Shown piece by piece: positions 61,088 to 64,000 of a stretch of DNA of 64,000 nt. Positions within the stretch are counted from its first letter, which is position 1. Each line of letters starts with the position of its first letter. The stretch spans positions 124,001 through 188,000 of the forward strand of contig NZ_FPAJ01000005.1 of the NCBI RefSeq assembly GCF_900116285.1, read 5' to 3'. Under the pieces are notes generated by a model. It made no database searches. It saw only the letters and a program-made list of their open reading frames with translations, and was not told the DNA's origin. Made by a program: the position numbers and the translations under genes. The DNA comes from Sulfitobacter marinus (lineage in GTDB: Bacteria > Pseudomonadota > Alphaproteobacteria > Rhodobacterales > Rhodobacteraceae).

Positions 61088-61910
61088 TCTTGATCATCCG
61101 CAGCGCTTTGTGCCGGGCCGGCTTTTGCTGGCCGGACTGCTACTGTTTGCCAGTGCTGGCATAGCAGCCGCGCAGGATGGCGGTTTTTTGGGAACATTGT
61201 CCGATGTGGTCGGCAATGCAGCCCAAGGCAGCGACGAGAACGCCAATCTGTCAGGACGGATCGTACAGTTCATCGCCCTGATCACCGTGCTTAGCATCGC
61301 GCCGGGCCTGTTGGTTGTCATGACCAGCTTTACCCGGTTTGTGATCGTTCTTTCGATGCTGCGTTCGGCCTTGGGGTTGAACCAGACACCACCCAATATC
61401 GTGCTGACGTCACTTGCGCTGTTCATGACTTTTTTCGTGATGCAACCGGTGTTTGAGGACGCGTATGAAGGCGGCGTTGTCCCGCTGTTGAACAACACAT
61501 TGGCCGAAGAACAGGCGATCGAGAGGATCGCGGACCCGTTCCGGGCTTTCATGTTCGTTAATACCCGGCCACAGGATTACGCATTGTTCCTTAACGTTTC
61601 CAAAACCGACGAAGAGGCCGCGCAATCCGAGCTTCCCGCCACTGCGCAAGAGGCAACCTTTGCCCATCTTGTACCGGCTTTCATGATCTCGGAGCTGCGC
61701 CGTGCCTTTACCATAGGTTTTCTGATTTACCTCCCCTTTGTCGCCATCGACCTGATTGTCGCGTCGGTCCTCATGAGCGCGGGGATGATGATGTTGCCGC
61801 CCGTGCTGATCTCGTTGCCCTTCAAGGTGATTTTCTTTGTGCTGATTGACGGTTGGTACATGCTTGCCGGGTCGCTGATTGAAAGTTACGTGCCGTTGGC
61901 CAGCGGATGA
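61074..61910 (+). CDS. fliP: flagellar export gate protein FliP
   Basis: A 278-residue protein. A cleavable signal (LLAGLLLFASAGIAAAQDGG) is followed by the FliP core: FIALITVLSIAPGLLVVMTS then FTRFVIVLSMLRSALGLNQT and PPNIVLTSLALFMTFFVMQP. The C-terminal part FTIGFLIYLPFVAIDLIVAS and VLMSAGMMMLPPVLISLPFK are also typical. FliP pairs with FliQ and FliR of the other run. It overlaps fliN by 14 nt. Confidence 0.97.
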   Translation: MSLTDLDHPQRFVPGRLLLAGLLLFASAGIAAAQDGGFLGTLSDVVGNAAQGSDENANLSGRIVQFIALITVLSIAPGLLVVMTSFTRFVIVLSMLRSALGLNQTPPNIVLTSLALFMTFFVMQPVFEDAYEGGVVPLLNNTLAEEQAIERIADPFRAFMFVNTRPQDYALFLNVSKTDEEAAQSELPATAQEATFAHLVPAFMISELRRAFTIGFLIYLPFVAIDLIVASVLMSAGMMMLPPVLISLPFKVIFFVLIDGWYMLAGSLIESYVPLASG

Positions 61911-61934
61911 CCTGCACCTGAAAAGGAGTGTTCC

Positions 61935-62987
61935 ATGACCCCGACTACGCCTACCAAAGATCGCAGCGCCGCGATCATGCTAAAAAAGATGAAAGGCCCG
62001 ACCAAAGCAGCCATTACTTTTTTATGCTTGGGCGAACAGGCCGGATCAAAATTGATGCAACAGCTTGGCAGTGCCGAAATCGAACGTATGACCGCCGCCA
62101 TGAGCCAACTGGGGCCAATCCCGTCAGAGGTGGTCGAGGCTGTGCTGGGCGAATTCACAAAAAAGGTGATCAGCGGCACCAGCGCCGTCGTGGGGTCAAT
62201 GTCGACAGCGGAATCCATGCTGCGTAAATTCCTGCCCGAGGACCAGGTGGCCGATATCCTGAACAATGTCCGCACCAACAAGCGCGAAGACGCCATGTGG
62301 CGCGGTTTTGGGGCACTGAACGAAACGGTCATCGCGAACTACCTGAAGGGCGAGCATGATCAAACGGCGGCGGCGATCCTGAACAACGTCGACACCGCAG
62401 TCGCAGCCAAGGTTCTGCCGCTTCTGGGGGCCGACCGCATGCATGACGTAGCAGAGCGCATGATCACCATGGAGGCTGTTCCCCTGCATATGATGCAGCA
62501 GATCGAGGAAACGCTGAAACTGGACATCATGTCGGACGCGATACACACCAGTTCGGCCGAAACACATCAGCGCATGGCCGATCTGTTCAACAAACTGGAT
62601 GTTCAGGCCTTTGAACAACTGTCTGGTGCCCTGAACATACGTGTCCCTGAGGCGTTTCATGCCATCAAACAACGCATGTTTGTCTTTGACGATCTGATCA
62701 AGCTGAACATGCAGGACATTGCACAGGTGATGCGCGGGCTGGAAGGCGAAATCCTGCCCCTGGCCATGCGCGGCGCAAAGAAAGAACTGCGCGATCACCT
62801 GATGGAATGCCTGCCGCAGCGGTCACGCCAGATGTTGATGGATGAGATGGAGGCAGCCGGTCCAGTACGCGGACGCGATGTGCGTGCTGCTCAGGCGGAA
62901 ATGGTGAACTATGCCAAGACTCTCGCCGATGAAGGCGAGATCGACTTGCCGTCCAATATTGACGACGATGACGAGCTGTTCGAATAA
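61935..62987 (+). CDS. fliG: flagellar motor switch protein FliG
   Basis: A 350-residue C-ring protein that contacts the stator. The N-domain includes KAAITFLCLGEQAGSKLMQQ; the middle and C-domains carry DVAERMITMEAVPLHMMQQI, the torque helix region QRMFVFDDLIKLNMQDIAQV with its charged residues, and KKELRDHLMECLPQRSRQML. The start follows AAAAGGAGTGTTCC. Last forward gene, meeting the DUF1217 gene tail to tail with a 9-nt gap. Confidence 0.94.
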   Translation: MTPTTPTKDRSAAIMLKKMKGPTKAAITFLCLGEQAGSKLMQQLGSAEIERMTAAMSQLGPIPSEVVEAVLGEFTKKVISGTSAVVGSMSTAESMLRKFLPEDQVADILNNVRTNKREDAMWRGFGALNETVIANYLKGEHDQTAAAILNNVDTAVAAKVLPLLGADRMHDVAERMITMEAVPLHMMQQIEETLKLDIMSDAIHTSSAETHQRMADLFNKLDVQAFEQLSGALNIRVPEAFHAIKQRMFVFDDLIKLNMQDIAQVMRGLEGEILPLAMRGAKKELRDHLMECLPQRSRQMLMDEMEAAGPVRGRDVRAAQAEMVNYAKTLADEGEIDLPSNIDDDDELFE

Positions 62988-62996
62988 CGGTTCAGG

Positions 62997-63824
62997 TTAG
63001 CTGTAGCTGCCAGAGCCATTTCGCACGATCGTCGGGATATCGATTGTGATAATGTTCAAATTGCCACCCTGCGACGACGACACCGCGCTTTGCATCAACG
63101 TTAAGGCAGCATTCGATTGCGAGGTGATCCCTTCAATCGCGTCGTATATGGCAGAGAAACGCGACACCAGCCTGTCGACCTCTGCCGGGTCTTTCAGCTT
63201 CTCGATGTCAAATTTCTGCGCGAATAGCTCTGCCTGACGGTCGATATCAACCTGAACAACCTCATCCGGCAGGCCAAGTGCGCGGCGCATGAACGTGCCT
63301 AGGTCTTCGTCTTTCAGCACATCGAACCATGTATTGATCTCAGACGCTTTGGCCTTGAATTCAAGCGCGATACCAGCCCCGGTGTTATCTTCGGCGGCGC
63401 TGTTTAGCACCAGACGTTCTTTGAACCTTGTGATCATCTCGGCCTGCCAGTCCGGATCGTCAAAATTCGCGCTTGCCCCGCCATCGGGGGCGAACCCAAG
63501 CGTGTCGTACATCTCACGGATTTTGGGATCGGTCAGGCGGTTGACCAAGGATGTGCGGTCTGAGACGTCGCTTTCCAACGCCTTGCGCACCAAAGCCTTG
63601 CCAAAAATCTGGTCCTCAAGATCAAAGGCGCGCATCACAAAGGTATAGACCTCGGTATCCGCAATCAGCTCCTTGGCCGATCCAATAGAGCCGATACGTT
63701 CGCTGAACGCAGCGACTTGCCGGGCGTTCAGGGCATTGCTTGCCACCAGATCAAGCTGCTTGTCGCGGGTCGCGTCAAACAGTTTGACGGCCAGCTGCGT
63801 GCCCATCCCGCCAAGTGATATCAC
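62997..63824 (-). CDS. DUF1217 family flagellar-region protein
   Basis: A protein of about 275 residues. GTG at 63824 begins VISLGGMGTQLAVKLFDATR and overlaps the flbT stop as GTGA. The longer in-frame start near 63992 is inside flbT and was rejected. SERIGSIGSAKELIADTEVY, then LESDVSDRTSLVNRLTDPKI and REMYDTLGFAPDGG match the pattern of DUF1217 proteins seen in flagellar regions of alphaproteobacteria. A role in filament or hook function has been suspected but is not established. Confidence 0.78.
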   Translation of the reverse strand: MISLGGMGTQLAVKLFDATRDKQLDLVASNALNARQVAAFSERIGSIGSAKELIADTEVYTFVMRAFDLEDQIFGKALVRKALESDVSDRTSLVNRLTDPKIREMYDTLGFAPDGGASANFDDPDWQAEMITRFKERLVLNSAAEDNTGAGIALEFKAKASEINTWFDVLKDEDLGTFMRRALGLPDEVVQVDIDRQAELFAQKFDIEKLKDPAEVDRLVSRFSAIYDAIEGITSQSNAALTLMQSAVSSSQGGNLNIITIDIPTIVRNGSGSYS

Positions 63825-64000
63825 ACGTGCACCATTTCCTGAGGGGGCGGACGCTTGATCGGACTGATTTGCATCAGCTCGGCCTCGTACTTCAACACAC
63901 CACGCAATTCGCTCATCGCTTTGTAGTAGTCTGACATGCTTACGTAGTTGGCGGCTTCCATGATGCGGATTCGCATTTCGGGGCCAAAACAACAGGCCAG
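63821..64000 (-). CDS. flbT: FlbT-like flagellin regulator, C-terminal part (cut by window edge)
   Basis: The last 59 codons of a gene on the minus strand, ending in HV followed by TGA. ANYVSMSDYYKAMSELRGVL then KYEAELMQI is in keeping with the FlbT C-terminus, which in Caulobacter binds flagellin mRNA and controls its translation. The first part lies outside the window. It overlaps the DUF1217 start by 3 nt. Assignment is moderate because only the tail is visible. Confidence 0.65.
   Translation of the reverse strand: MACCFGPEMRIRIMEAANYVSMSDYYKAMSELRGVLKYEAELMQISPIKRPPPQEMVHV

Noticed and set aside
1-64000. CRISPR array or prophage
   Set aside because: No regularly spaced direct repeats and no integrase, capsid or terminase gene was found.

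Overview
The window is a chromosomal segment of an alphaproteobacterium, most likely a marine Rhodobacterales (Roseobacter-group) organism. The evidence is the xseB-ispA-dxs order, a PetP/PetR-like regulator pair, FlbT and DUF1217/DUF6468-type flagellar proteins that are typical of alphaproteobacteria, small intergenic repeats of a kind I associate with roseobacters, and a fairly high GC content. The genus cannot be fixed from the sequence alone.

Layout. 1-7.1 kb: isoprenoid genes (dxs fragment, ispA, xseB), petP-petR, ilvE, a secreted cyclase-family protein, an EamA transporter and aroC. 7.2-10.5 kb: a TPP riboswitch followed by the thiamine importer thiBPQ. 10.5-18.4 kb: ExoD-like protein, an NAD-dependent epimerase, a glycosyltransferase, then an acyl-CoA catabolic group (enoyl-CoA hydratase, ADP-forming acyl-CoA synthetase, acyl-CoA dehydrogenase, class II aldolase). 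18.4-24.3 kb: purine salvage (adenine deaminase plus AMP nucleosidase), an HU protein, a second EamA transporter and msrB-msrA. 24.4-37.7 kb: orphan hydantoinase A, queG, a glutathione transferase, mtgA, the glutamate synthase operon gltD-gfa-gltB, uppP and an NDUFA9-like protein.

37.9-47.7 kb is the accessory-looking part. A tRNA-Leu(CAG) with a near-consensus promoter is followed by a possible insertion-sequence remnant, then by a GntR regulator divergent from an operon for a sugar-acid dehydratase, a CUT1 sugar ABC importer and a cytoplasmic DUF5060-type glycoside hydrolase-like protein. Two tandem palindromes between regulator and operon look like its operator. Next comes a self-contained Rrf2 / NTF2-like / CxxC carboxymuconolactone-decarboxylase module with its own start-codon palindrome.

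48.0-64.0 kb is a flagellar export and motor cluster: fliI divergent from flgBC-fliE-fliQ-lytic transglycosylase-flhA-fliR-flhB, then a reverse-strand fliL-fliM-DUF6468-MotE group, a forward fliF-fliH-fliN-fliP-fliG group, and a reverse-strand DUF1217 gene with the end of flbT at the window edge. Many genes are translationally coupled by 4-bp start/stop overlaps. No CRISPR array, prophage, complete transposon or rRNA operon was seen.
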